Source of the DNA: Moniliophthora roreri
Lineage: Eukaryota; Basidiomycota; Agaricomycetes; Agaricales; Marasmiaceae
Assembly: GCA_001466705.2 (NCBI GenBank)
Contig: LATX02000025.1
Span: 1-64,000 of the forward strand
Direction of reading: 5' to 3'
DNA length: 64,000 nucleotides
Each line of letters opens with the position of its first letter. Position 1 is the stretch's first letter. Made by a program: the position numbers and the translations under genes. This document shows positions 20,023 through 30,733 of this stretch, piece by piece. A model generated the notes under the pieces. It saw nothing but the letters and a program-made list of their open reading frames with translations. It searched no databases and was not told the DNA's origin.

Positions 20023-23000
20023 ATGTCCGATAAATCCGTCAGCTTTGGCAATACGCTGTCTAGCGGCATCCAGGATGTCGCTGCCCTCCTTCCCCTTCTT
20101 GGCACAGAGCAAGTCGAGCGACACATTGGCTCCTCTCTCGAGAAGGGCTACTTGTACTCTGCTGCAGCTACACTATCATTATTCGGAAGCCTAGGAGCCG
20201 TTAAAGTGGCGTTCGCAACGTGGATGGCAACTATCACCTACCCATTCTATGGAGGCCGTTGGCTTGATGACGCTGGCTTCTCCACCCCGGGCTCGGTATC
20301 GTCAATGGTCACGATAGACAAGGAAACCGGCCGGTATGGTGCAGAGCTCAGGGTGCAAAAGCTTCTTGAGGACCAGCACATTGATGATCCGAACTTGGTG
20401 AAGGGGTTTGAGCTCATAGAGCAGAAGGGGATGACGGAGGCGCCGCAGGGGTCAGCGGAGGACCAAGGAGGGTTAGTGGGGAGTCAGCAGGGGTCAATGA
20501 GGAGTCAGCGGGAGTCAGTGGAGAGTCAACAGGAATCTGAAGGAGCATCCCACAGACAAACCACACAGGAAGATGTTGATATCGAAGCTCAGCCTCAGGC
20601 AATGAATGGTCCTAACAGTGGAACAACTCCCCAGTGCACTGTTTGGAAGGGTGTCATGGGTGTCTTTAGTCGGGTATCTGGTTCCGTGAAACACTATCTG
20701 ATGGTGAGTCGCCTGTCTAGGCAGTCTTTTTTTTTTTGATGGCTGATGAGCTCATATTCTAGGAACACTCGTGGAACCACATGCTCATCCTATCATCTCT
20801 GCTGAGTGCAGTACTCAGTATCACCCCCTACCTTTACCTCATGAAGGGTCATTGGGATCGTCCCGTGTCATGGCTTTTCCCCTTGCTCCGCTCATTCGGC
20901 TCTTTCCTCTGTGTTGTATGTACACAGCTAGTACTACAGCGCCGAATACATTCCATTGCCAATATCACCCTCATATGGTTGAAGGCTCAGAGGAATGATC
21001 ACTTCAAAGATGAGGTTCATGTTGGCACTCATGGAACTCAAAGTACTGTGCTAGAGAACCGCATTCGCAAATATTTTGATCTTCCCAGGAAGTCAATTCT
21101 CCACCACCTCCAACAACAATTTATCTCTAACATGGGGAAGCAGCAAAATACAGCCACTTCAGAGCATGAAGAGCTAGAGGCCCTCCTAGCTCTAGACTGG
21201 CATCTGGTCCTTTACCATTTCATCATGGTCATTGGCATGGTGATGCTTGTTGCAGGATATGTTGGCTGCTTCAGTCTTGTTGGCCAGACTGGCAATGTGA
21301 AGGCACCATATGTGTGGTTTGGATTGGAAACTGCACTTTCTCTGCTCCGGATTGCCCTGTGGGGACTGAATCCAAGTTGGGATGAGGGTACAGGGTTGAC
21401 AATGTCACTTCAACTGCACCCACTGACCTATTCTGGTCCTAGCAAAGATTCAGAAACCTTCTTTCCCCTTATCACATCACCATATAACTGCTATGATTTA
21501 GGAGTATCATCTGGCTATACATCTTTCCCACAAACATTCATTGTTCACAATGAATCAGACTTCCTCAATATGGCCACTGCATGGGTTGGACCTCTACAAC
21601 GACTGGACTCCAACTCTATCACATTGTTCTACAGTATCTTGGCTCATAATAAGATCAAGCAACTGTATACAACTGTTCAGTTTGCTGATTCCCGCCCTCC
21701 ACTCACCTTTTCTGCTGATGCCAGTGGTGATTTTGAGGTGTTCTCAACCACCTTGAAAACATATCCTCCTACTGGAGCACTTCTGGCTACTATTGGCAGC
21801 CAAATCTTCAAAAAGTATGATTCATTCATTGGTAGTCAGCCATATCTCCAAGTGGTTGATCATTCACAACTACTCAGTGCACATCTATTTGGAGGACAGC
21901 AGCATCCCACTCTTGCAGTCAGATGGAATCTCCTTGGTCTTTCTGATTCTGTTCCTGATCCCAGACATGTTCATGGAGATTCACACAGACCTATAAATAT
22001 TCTTCTGAGCACATATGACAAGAAGTACATGGATCTGACTCAGTCATGGAGATTAAAGTCAGAATACTGTCAAGCCAGAGGACCCATGCTTGCACAGCTG
22101 GCTGCTAGAGATGATCTATACAGAGGAGAAATTATTGATCTCCATGCCACCTCCTTCTATGGTGAGGTATTATTCCTTGTGGAGAGCTTTGTGCTGGAAT
22201 TGCACTTGTGGCACCAGGAGACAGATATAGGGGATCCAACTGTATTGCAACAGATCCTCCCAGAATGCATTCAAGCAATGCAGTCACGTATTGCCACAGA
22301 GAAGGAACAGGCAATTGCCAGATCCAAAGGATACAAGTGGACATATACTAGAGATGAAGGAAGACTGAGTGAGAGATGGGATAATGTGTTGCAGGCACTG
22401 TTACACCTCAGAGAATCTGAGGATCTCCACACAACAGCAAATGCACTCCTTGAACATATTTCCTCTTCATCACCAGGCACACCAATTGAGTCTGTGACAG
22501 ACAATTTGGACAAACTTGTCTCTAATACTAGCCTTGATTACTGGATCCAGAAAATTGCCAACTTTCAAATTGAAGACACATATTCCATCACACCAACTTC
22601 ACAGCAAAAGCTCAAAATGATGCTTAATGCTATGTTCTTCCACCTTCAGAGCATTCTGTCTCATGGCTTCTCACAAGCACATTCAGGCAGGGGCCTATGG
22701 GGGTCATTTATAGAAATCCCTGACTCTGCCTCATGGGGCCCATATGTCCAATCATTCACACTAGAGGCCTTACACAAAAACACACAGTGTGTACGACAAC
22801 TTGAAGAACACGGAAATAGATACAGAGTCGTCAAGGTCAGAGAGGGAAAGAAGATAGAAGATACAGAGGATGCAGAAGAAGTGCATGGGGAAGAAAATAA
22901 CAGAGCAAGGGCAAATACTCTGAGAGACTATCTCCCTCTTATTGCTGCATCAAAGCAACTTACCACACTTATAAGGTCCTTTGACCTCACAGATGATAAT

Positions 23001-23024
23001 AGATCTGTGGTAACAAACTTCTAA
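20023..23024 (+). CDS. Gene A: large multi-pass membrane protein, prematurely stopped
   Basis: Two exons, 20023-20703 and 20763-23024, with a 59-bp phase-0 intron (GTGAGT..TTCTAG), give 980 residues. Exon 1 begins MSDKSVSFGNTLSSGIQDVA and has a hydrophobic stretch (LYSAAATLSLFGSLGAVKVA) and a Q/S/E-rich imperfect repeat (about residues 140-175). Exon 2 encodes about four membrane segments (LSAVLSITPYLYLM; LFPLLRSFGSFLCVV; FIMVIGMVMLVAGYVGCF; ETALSLLRIALWG) and then about 600 probably soluble residues. I know of no function. Family members B, C and D lie in the same window, and D shares the intron position and phase. The stop TAA at 23022-23024 is created by a 31-nt complemented segment. B continues about 220 codons further, so A is truncated. 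Confidence 0.85.
22793..22832 (+). other. 40-nt segment that is the un-reversed complement of its paralogues
   Basis: Position by position this segment is the complement of 25688-25727 in gene B at 38 of 40 bases, in the same 5'-3' order. A begins ACGACAACTTGAAG where B has TGCTGTTCAACTTC. Flanks on both sides align normally with B. Length is preserved, so the frame continues, but the protein becomes unrelated (RQLEEHGNRY against AVQLLVPSSM). Confidence 0.9.
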
Positions 23025-23052
23025 TGGTCGTTAAGGTTGGAACACACGGAAC
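23022..23052 (+). other. 31-nt un-reversed complement creating the stop of gene A
   Basis: Exactly 31 of 31 bases are the complement of gene B 25917-25947 in the same order: A starts TAATGGTCGTTAAGG, B starts ATTACCAGCAATTCC. The bases immediately outside (C on the left, C on the right) are identical, not complementary, so the edges are sharp. The first three bases form TAA in frame and end the gene A product. Confidence 0.95.
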
Positions 23053-23474
23053 CTGGAATGGAGTGCCATGAACCAGAAGAGGATTGTGAACAGCCATACT
23101 GCAAAGCCATTTTCACAAATAGGCAGTCATGGAAGGAGAGGGCACAGAACAATAAGTCTTTTGCATCTACAGTAGGATTTGAATCCTATTGGGCTGAAGA
23201 TATTCAAGCAATGGGTGATTACATCCAACTCTATGACACTGGAAGATGTCTGGTTCTATTCTATTGCCCAAGTGCAGGAGAGCTCAAGGTCACACTAAAT
23301 GTGTGCAGGGGATCCAGAACAATTTCTCTCAAGGCTACTTTGCAGTCAGATCTTGACAAGGCTTTGATACATGAAGTTCCTGTTCAACAAAACAAATGGG
23401 ATTTGGAGCAAGTTATCTTTTGCTTCAATGTTCCATATGGTGCTGGAGAAGGCAGGATACTGAAATTCAGATAG
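23025..23474 (+). pseudogene. Gene A C-terminal remnant
   Basis: The same frame reopens after the complemented segment and matches the B C-terminus (GMECHEPEEDCEQPYCKAIF, cysteine-rich, then a beta-rich GDYIQL..RCLVLFY..GELKVTLNV domain). Relative to B a 91-nt deletion (B 26345-26435) joins CTGGAGA to AGGCAGG. It shifts the frame and ends the ORF at TAG 23474. Confidence 0.75.
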
Positions 23475-23971
23475 ATGGAGAGAAGAAAGAGGTAGAGACA
23501 GATTCAGTCAGTGAAGCAAGCAAACAATCCAATGGTAACAGATAAAGCAGTAGGAGACAGTAACAGAGAATAGAGGAAACATGAGGCTGATGGTATCTAA
23601 GTAGGAGACAGAGCTTGAATGAAAGGAACAGCTGCTGTACTTTTCACATAGTGTTTTGTAGTATAGTTTGACATTATTTATGAAGTTGAACTATGCTTTG
23701 GCCCCAGGTATCTACAGTTGGACTTTACACTTCTCTATAAGTATTACTATATTCTGAAGAGATTATGTTGAGATTTACTGATTAATCTTTAACTTGTCAT
23801 GAATTTGGAACAGAAACATAGAATTCATACTCTATTAAGTGGGCCTACAAATTTAAAGTTGCTGGACAATGTCAGAGGTGGGATTATAGTGTTAAATTGC
23901 AATACTTGTAAACTTGAAATGAAATCTGCTCTGCAACATGAGTCCTTGAGCAGCACCAGATATTGTGTAAG
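23475..23971. other. Gene A 3' flank
   Basis: The first about 170 bp align with the B/C coding end and 3' flank (GAGGAAACAT..GGTATCTAAGTA), then diverge. CpG-poor and AT-rich, with no gene seen. Confidence 0.6.
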
Positions 23972-23972
23972 N
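23972..23972. other. Single-N contig junction
   Basis: The left side is gene A 3' flank. The right side starts in the middle of gene B coding sequence (equivalent to gene A 21103). The first exon and about 350 codons of B are missing from the window. Confidence 0.85.
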
Positions 23973-26576
23973 CACCACCTCCAACAACAATTTATCTCTA
24001 ACATGGGGAAGCAGCAACATACAGCCACTTTGGAGCATGAAGAGCTAGAGGCCCTCCTACCCCTCCTAGCCCTAGACTGGCATCTGGTCCTTTACCATTT
24101 CATCATGGTCATTGGCATGGTGATGCTTGTTGCAGGATATGTTGGTTGCTTCAGTCTTGTTGACCAGACTGACAATGTGAAGGCACCATATGTGTGGTTT
24201 GGATTGGAAACTGCACTTTCCCTGCTCCGGATTGCCCTGTGGGGACTGAATCCAAGTTGGGATGAGGGTACAGGGTTGACAATGACACTCAAACTGCACC
24301 CACTGACCCATTCTGATCCTAGTCAGGATCTAGAGACCTTCTTTCCTCTTGTCACATCACCACATAAGTGCTATGATTTACAGTTAGCACCTGATGGATA
24401 TGGTCACTATATATTCTCTCCACCACAAGCATTTATTGTCCACAATGAATCAGACTTCCTCAATATGGCCACTGCATGGGTTGGGCCTCTACAGCAACTG
24501 GATTCCAACTCTATCACATTGTTCTACAGTATCTTGGCTCATAATGAGATTAAGAAACTGTACACAACTGTCCAGTTTGCTGATTCCCACCCTCCACTCA
24601 CCTTTTCTGCTGATACCAATGGTGATTTTGAGGTGTTCTCAACCACCTTGGAAACATATCCTCCTACTGGAGCACTTCTAGCTACTATTGGCAGCAAAAT
24701 CCTCAAAAAGCATGTTTCATTCATTAGTAGCCAGCAATATCTTCAAGTGGTTGATCATTCACAACTACTCAGTGCACATCTATTTGGAAGACAGCAGCAT
24801 CCCACTCTTGCAGTCAGATGGAACCTCCTTGGTCTTTCTGATTCTGTTCCTGATCCCAGACATGTTCATGGAGATTCACACAGACTCATGAATATTCCTC
24901 TGAGCACATATGACAAGAAGTACATGGATCTGACTCAGTCATGGAGATTAAAGTCAGAATACTGTCAAGCCAGAGGACCCATGCTTGCACAGCTGGCTGC
25001 CAGAGATGATGTATACAGAGGAGAAATGATTAATAGCTGGGCTACCTCCTTTTATAGTGAGGTATTATTCCTTGTGGAGAGCTTTGTGCTGGAATTGCAC
25101 TTGTGGCAGCAGGAGACAGGTATAGGGGATCCAACTGTATTGCAACAGATCCTCTCAGAATGCATTCGAGCAATGCAGTCACATATTGCCATGGAGAAGG
25201 AACAGGCAATTGCCAGGTCCAAAGAATACAAGTGGACAGATACTAGGGATGAAGGAGACCTGAGTAGTAAATGGGATAAAGTGCTGCATGCACTGTTACA
25301 CCTCAGAGAATCTGAGAATCTCCACACAACAGCAAATGCACTTCTTGAACATATTTCCTCTTCATCACTAGGCACACCAATTGAGTTTGTGACAGACAAT
25401 TTGGACAAACTTGTCTCTCATACTAGCCTTGGTGTCTGGATCTATGAAATTTCCAACTTTCAAATTGAAGACACATACTCTATCACACCAACTTCACAGC
25501 AAAAGCTTGAAATAATGCTTCATGCCATGTTCTTCCACCTTCAGAGCATTCTGTCTAATGGCTTCCTACAAGCAAATTTAAATGAGGACCTGTGGGAGTC
25601 ATTCATAGAAGTCCCTGACTCTGCCTCATGGGGCCTATATGTCCGCTCATTCACACTAGAGGTTTTACACACAAACACACAGTGTGTTGCTGTTCAACTT
25701 CTTGTGCCTTCATCTATGTCTCAGCAGAAGGTCAGAGAGAGAGAGGAGATAGAAGATACAGGAGATGCAGAAGAAGTGCATGGGGAAGAAAATAAAGAAG
25801 GAAGGGCAACTACCCTGAGAGACTATCTCCCTCTTATTGCTGCATCAAAGCAACTTACCACACTCATCAGGTCCTTTGACCTCACAGATGACAATAGATC
25901 TGTGGTAACGAACTTCATTACCAGCAATTCCAACCTTGTGTGCCTTGCTGGAATGGAGTGCCATGAACCAGGAGAGGATTGTGAACAGCCACACTGCAAA
26001 GCCATTTTCACAAATAGGCAGTTATGGAAGGAGAGGGCACAGAACAACAAGTCTTTTGCATCTACAGTAGGATTTGAAGCCAGAGATTCAGGAAATGTTC
26101 AAGCAATGGGTGACTATATCAAACTGGGGGACACTGGAAGATGTCTGGTTCTATTCCATTCTCCAAGTGCAGGAGAACTCAAGGTCACACTAAATGTGCG
26201 CAGGAGATCCAGAACAATTTCCCTCAAGGCTACTTTGCAGTCAGGCCTTGACAAGCCTTTGAAACATGAAGTTTCTGTTCGACAAAACAAATGGGATTTG
26301 GAGCAAGTTATCTTTTGCTTTGATGTTCCCTATAGTGCTGGAGAGATTGCCATTCAGAGGGTTTCCACTTATCGGAGTGAGCGCTGGAAGATACATGATC
26401 TAGTTGAGGTGGAATGGAATCCAGAGAGCAGTAGTAGGCAGGATACTGAAATTCAGATAGATGGAGAGAAGAAAGAGGTACAGACAGATTCAGTCAGTGG
26501 AGCAGAGGAGCTGGACAGTGAAGCAAGCAATCTAATAGTAGCAGATAGAGCAGTTGAAGACAGTAATGGAGAATAG
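23973..26576 (+). CDS. Gene B: 5'-truncated copy of the membrane-protein family
   Basis: Open without interruption from the gap to TAG at 26574-26576 (867 codons). Relative to A it keeps the third and fourth membrane segments and the whole C-terminal part. This includes the segment that is complemented in A (CVAVQLLVPSSMSQQKV), the cysteine-rich CHEPGEDCEQPHCKAIF block, the RCLVLF..GELKVTLNV domain, and an acidic tail (AEELDSEASNL). By eye it is more than 90% identical to A, with a 9-nt tandem insertion near 24060. It is the only copy whose visible part has an intact frame. It is strongly CpG-depleted. Confidence 0.8.
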   Translation, partial: HHLQQQFISNMGKQQHTATLEHEELEALLPLLALDWHLVLYHFIMVIGMVMLVAGYVGCFSLVDQTDNVKAPYVWFGLETALSLLRIALWGLNPSWDEGTGLTMTLKLHPLTHSDPSQDLETFFPLVTSPHKCYDLQLAPDGYGHYIFSPPQAFIVHNESDFLNMATAWVGPLQQLDSNSITLFYSILAHNEIKKLYTTVQFADSHPPLTFSADTNGDFEVFSTTLETYPPTGALLATIGSKILKKHVSFISSQQYLQVVDHSQLLSAHLFGRQQHPTLAVRWNLLGLSDSVPDPRHVHGDSHRLMNIPLSTYDKKYMDLTQSWRLKSEYCQARGPMLAQLAARDDVYRGEMINSWATSFYSEVLFLVESFVLELHLWQQETGIGDPTVLQQILSECIRAMQSHIAMEKEQAIARSKEYKWTDTRDEGDLSSKWDKVLHALLHLRESENLHTTANALLEHISSSSLGTPIEFVTDNLDKLVSHTSLGVWIYEISNFQIEDTYSITPTSQQKLEIMLHAMFFHLQSILSNGFLQANLNEDLWESFIEVPDSASWGLYVRSFTLEVLHTNTQCVAVQLLVPSSMSQQKVREREEIEDTGDAEEVHGEENKEGRATTLRDYLPLIAASKQLTTLIRSFDLTDDNRSVVTNFITSNSNLVCLAGMECHEPGEDCEQPHCKAIFTNRQLWKERAQNNKSFASTVGFEARDSGNVQAMGDYIKLGDTGRCLVLFHSPSAGELKVTLNVRRRSRTISLKATLQSGLDKPLKHEVSVRQNKWDLEQVIFCFDVPYSAGEIAIQRVSTYRSERWKIHDLVEVEWNPESSSRQDTEIQIDGEKKEVQTDSVSGAEELDSEASNLIVADRAVEDSNGE

Positions 26577-27062
26577 AGGAAACATTAGGCTGGTGGTATC
26601 TAAGTAAGAGACAGAGCTTGAATGAAAGATACTGCTGTTGTACCTTCTTGTAGCAGTTTTTTCTAGTATAGTTTGGTATTATTCATTGCTTTAAATCATG
26701 CTTTGGCTCTAGATCTTAGGTGTCATGTGAGAAGTGTGAATGCTAACTCTCTTCTTTTCTTCCATTACTAAAGGGTTCTATCAATACATGGTTGGTCAAT
26801 GCCGCATGCTGGGATTTGATATGGATGGGTATAGATACAATTTCTGGTGAGTATTCCATTATCAGTTTACGTTCATACTCAAAGAGTTGTGATTAATTTG
26901 TAGCTCTCACTGCCTGAACTAGGTCTACATAGATGAAATCTTGGCATCTTGCCTATTCAAAAACAAAACATGGTTTTACAATGATGCTAGACTATTTGAA
27001 GTAGTCAAAGGTCTCCCAGTCAAGCCACACCACATTGGATCCCATAAGCAATTCCTGTCACA
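26577..27062. other. Gene B 3' flank, identical to gene C flank
   Basis: Identical by eye to 29113-29598. The identical tract begins inside the coding region at 26407 and runs to the N (656 bp). No gene is seen beyond the stop. Confidence 0.8.
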
Positions 27063-27063
27063 N
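27063..27063. other. Single-N contig junction
   Basis: Joins the gene B 3' flank to the middle of gene C coding sequence. The 414 bp to the right (27064-27477) are identical to gene B 24451-24864, and the 656 bp to the left are identical to the gene C end. Confidence 0.85.
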
Positions 27064-29112
27064 CAGACTTCCTCAATATGGCCACTGCATGGGTTGGGCC
27101 TCTACAGCAACTGGATTCCAACTCTATCACATTGTTCTACAGTATCTTGGCTCATAATGAGATTAAGAAACTGTACACAACTGTCCAGTTTGCTGATTCC
27201 CACCCTCCACTCACCTTTTCTGCTGATACCAATGGTGATTTTGAGGTGTTCTCAACCACCTTGGAAACATATCCTCCTACTGGAGCACTTCTAGCTACTA
27301 TTGGCAGCAAAATCCTCAAAAAGCATGTTTCATTCATTAGTAGCCAGCAATATCTTCAAGTGGTTGATCATTCACAACTACTCAGTGCACATCTATTTGG
27401 AAGACAGCAGCATCCCACTCTTGCAGTCAGATGGAACCTCCTTGGTCTTTCTGATTCTGTTCCTGATCCCAGACATGCTCATGGAGTTTCACACAGACTC
27501 ATGAATGTTCCTCTGAGCACATATGACAAGAAGTACATGGATCTGGCTCAGTTATGGGGATTAAAGTCAGAATACTGTCAAGCCAGAGGACTCATGCTTG
27601 CACAGCTGGCTGCTAGAGATAATGTGTACAGGGAGGAAGCTATTGATCACTTTGCGGTCTCCTTCTATAGTGAGGCATTATTCCTTATGGAGAGCTTTGT
27701 GCTGGAATTGCACTTGTGGCACCAGGAGACAGATATAGGGAATCCAACTGTATTGCAACAGATACTCCCAGAATGCATTCAAGCAATGCAGTCACGTATT
27801 GCCACAGAGGGATCAAGTGTTGCAGATACTGTTACACCTCAGAGAATCTGAGGATTTCCACCCAACAGCAAATGCACTCCTTGAACATATTTCCTCTTTA
27901 TCACCAGGCACACAAATTAGGTCTGTGATAGACAAATTGAACAGGCTTGTCCCTTATACTATCCTTGGTGACTTGATCCAAAAGATTGCCAACTTTCAAA
28001 CTGAAGACACATACTCCATTACACCAACTTCACAGCAAAAGCTCAGGATAATGCTTTATGCCATGTTCTTCCACCTTCAGAGCATTCTGTCTGATGGCTT
28101 CTCACAAGCACATTCAGATGGGAAGTTGTGGTGGTTATTTAGAAAAATCCCTGACTCTGCCTCATGGGGCCTATATATCCACTCATTCACACCAGAGGTT
28201 TTACACACAAACACACAATGTGTTGCTGTTCAACTTCTTGTGCCTTCATCTATGTCTCAGCAGAAGGTCAGCAGGCAAGAGGAGATGGGAGATACAGAAG
28301 ATGCAGAAGAAGTGCATAGGGAAGAAAATAAAGAAGGAAGGGCAAATACTCTGGAAGACTATCTCCCTCTTATTGCTGCATCAAAGCAACTTACTACACT
28401 CATCAGTTTATTTGACCTCACAGATGGCAATAGATCTGTGGTAACAAAGTTTATTACCAGCAATTCCAACCTTGTGTGCCTTGCTGGAATGGAGTGTGAT
28501 AACCCAGAAGAGGATTGTGAACAGCCACACTGCAAAGCTATTTTCACAAACAGGCAGTCATGGAAGGAGAGGGCACAGAATAACAAGTTCTTTGCATCTA
28601 CAGTAGGATTTGAATCCTATTTGCCTAGAGATGTTCAAGCAATGGGTGACTACATCCAATTGCTTGGTACTGGAAGATGTCTGGTTCTATTCCATTGCTC
28701 AAGTGCAGGAGAGCTCAAGGTCACACTAAATGTGCGCAGGAGATCCACAACAATTTTCCTCAGAGCTACTTTACAGTCAAACCTTGACAAGGCTTTGATA
28801 CATAAAGTTCCTGTTCGACAAAACAAATGGGATTTGGAGCAAGTTATCTTTTGCTTCAATGTTCCATATGGTGCTGGAGAGATTGCCATTCAGGAGGTCA
28901 CTACTTTGTGGTCTGGGCACTGGAAGATACATGATCTAGTCAAGGTGGAATGGAATCCAGAGAGCAGTAGTAGGCAGGATACTGAAATTCAGATAGATGG
29001 AGAGAAGAAAGAGGTACAGACAGATTCAGTCAGTGGAGCAGAGGAGCTGGACAGTGAAGCAAGCAATCTAATAGTAGCAGATAGAGCAGTTGAAGACAGT
29101 AATGGAGAATAG
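27064..29112 (+). pseudogene. Gene C: 5'-truncated, frameshifted copy of the membrane-protein family
   Basis: Matches gene A/B from the FLNMATAWVGPL block to the acidic C-terminus. Around 27808 a 77-nt deletion (equivalent to gene A 22302-22378, between CACAGAG and GGATNA) shifts the frame, so it reads as 27078-27851 and then in another frame to TAG 29110-29112. The C-terminal cysteine-rich and beta-rich domains are present. The central part differs from B by several percent while both ends next to the gap are identical to B. Confidence 0.8.
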
Positions 29113-29596
29113 AGGAAACATTAGGCTGGTGGTATCTAAGTAAGAGACAGAGCTTGAATGAAAGATACTGCTGTTGTACCTTCTTGTAGCAGTTTTTTCT
29201 AGTATAGTTTGGTATTATTCATTGCTTTAAATCATGCTTTGGCTCTAGATCTTAGGTGTCATGTGAGAAGTGTGAATGCTAACTCTCTTCTTTTCTTCCA
29301 TTACTAAAGGGTTCTATCAATACATGGTTGGTCAATGCCGCATGCTGGGATTTGATATGGATGGGTATAGATACAATTTCTGGTGAGTATTCCATTATCA
29401 GTTTACGTTCATACTCAAAGAGTTGTGATTAATTTGTAGCTCTCACTGCCTGAACTAGGTCTACATAGATGAAATCTTGGCATCTTGCCTATTCAAAAAC
29501 AAAACATGGTTTTACAATGATGCTAGACTATTTGAAGTAGTCAAAGGTCTCCCAGTCAAGCCACACCACATTGGATCCCATAAGCAATTCCTGTCA
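29113..29596. other. Gene C 3' flank
   Basis: Same sequence as 26577-27061. It then passes into block 2 homology at CATACACTACTTCTCC (29597). Confidence 0.6.
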
Positions 29597-29623
29597 CATA
29601 CACTACTTCTCCAAGGATTATAA

Positions 29624-30307
29624 CATCAGCAAAAACTGGAAAGTGCTATAATCTAGCTCCAAGGGGATTATAACCTGGTTGTGGCCTGGTTTGTGGGGGT
29701 TATGACTGGTTTTAAGGGTCATAATATCCTGCAGGTTGATTATAAACCCTGGGGAACCCATTATAACACTCAAGAGGGTAGCAAAAAAAAAACATTTTAA
29801 TACATGATGTTGATTTTTTTTTTAAAGGCTGTCAAGAGGAACCAACTGACCATCACCTGCCATATATGGAAGGTAAGTGATGTCATCTTACCAAATTTGG
29901 CTGACCCTCACTGCTTTTTCATTCCTTGCCACCTCCTCTGTCACTCTCTATGATATTTCAGCTGCATAAATAATTTCAAAGGTCAAAATCATATACAATG
30001 ACAACTAGCAGGGAACTGACAGTGGCCACAGAGGTGCTGTTGTGGTAACTGAAGAAGTTTGAAATTGGGAATTTTTAATAGATGGATGCCCACAACAGAA
30101 TCCTGTTATTTCTGCCAAGGAAAAGCCTGAGAGAAGCAAGTAGTGAGTAATTTGACTACATTTGAGCCCCTAAGGATGCCCAAAACCTAGAAAAAATATG
30201 ACCCAAAAAATTTTTAAGGACCTCAGGACTGAACCAACTGACCATCATCGTGTTTGGGATCCACAGCCTGCTGCCCCCTTGATAGCACTACATGGTTTTT
30301 GCTGATG
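29624..30307. mobile_element. Candidate non-autonomous DNA transposon, about 684 bp
   Basis: Absent from the matching site in block 1, where CTACTTCTCCGAGAATTGTAG runs on directly to CAGTGAACAGC. It begins CATCAGCAAAAAC and ends with the reverse complement GTTTTTGCTGATG (13 bp exact), and similarity continues inward (AGTGCTAT on both sides). No coding capacity. The left 160 bp carry six ATTATAA-like motifs. If its ends are CAG..CTG the element resembles hAT, but no clean 8-bp duplication is visible, so the superfamily is open. A second copy at 30859-31542 is the assembly duplicate. Confidence 0.5.
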
Positions 30308-30457
30308 AACATGGTTGTATCATCTACCAGTAAACAGCGGCTTCATCGGCCCATGATAGCCATCTTCATCATGCATTCCTCAACCTTAGAACATCACAAG
30401 TAACCAACACTGACTGTTTGCCTTTCATTGACAGCAATTGCTCGACAATGAGCCTTA

Positions 30458-30733
30458 CTAGGGTATTTCGATTGATTCGGATGGTCACGTGTCACTGGGG
30501 TCAAAATTTCCAAATATTTTCGGATGGTCACAAGTCACGGAGGGTCCATCCGAATAGGCTCGGACTGTGACCACCAAAAAAACTTCCAAATTTGGCAGTT
30601 TTGGGGTTGATTTTGGGCGCTAAAATCCGAAAATCTTCGGCGGTCACGGACCGCCAGGCCTCCATCCGAATTGTTGAATCCGGATGGACAAGTCACAGGT
30701 CACGGGCCATCCGAATCAATCGAAATACCCCAG
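30458..30733. mobile_element. MITE with 27-bp inverted repeats and TA target duplication
   Basis: 276 bp, from CTAGGGTATTTCGATTGA to its inverted counterpart at the right end. The outermost three bases read CTA against CTG, giving one mismatch in the 27-bp ends. It is flanked by TA on both sides. Block 1 at about 12090 has the empty site (CCTTATCTTC) with a single TA, proving insertion with a TA duplication as in Tc1/mariner. The interior is largely self-complementary (repeated GGATGG / CCATCC and GTCAC) with no ORF. It keeps CpGs although its surroundings are CpG-poor, so it is probably young. The assembly duplicate lies at 31693-31968. Confidence 0.85.

Noticed and set aside
22793..23052. 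Explaining the anomalous patches of gene A as small inversions
   Set aside because: An inversion yields the reverse complement. Reverse-complementing the A patches does not restore the B or C sequence, whereas complementing them in place does.
23440..23474. An intron at the 3' end of gene A instead of a deletion
   Set aside because: The sequence missing relative to B is absent from the DNA itself, so nothing is there to be spliced.
23799..23972. N-terminus of a 925-codon ORF spanning the N at 23972
   Set aside because: The frame crosses a contig gap, and the part before the N is gene A 3' flank. Only the sequence from 23973 belongs to gene B.
26941..27062. ORF starting in the gene B flank and crossing the N at 27063
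   Set aside because: Chimeric across a gap, and in a shadow frame of gene C afterwards.
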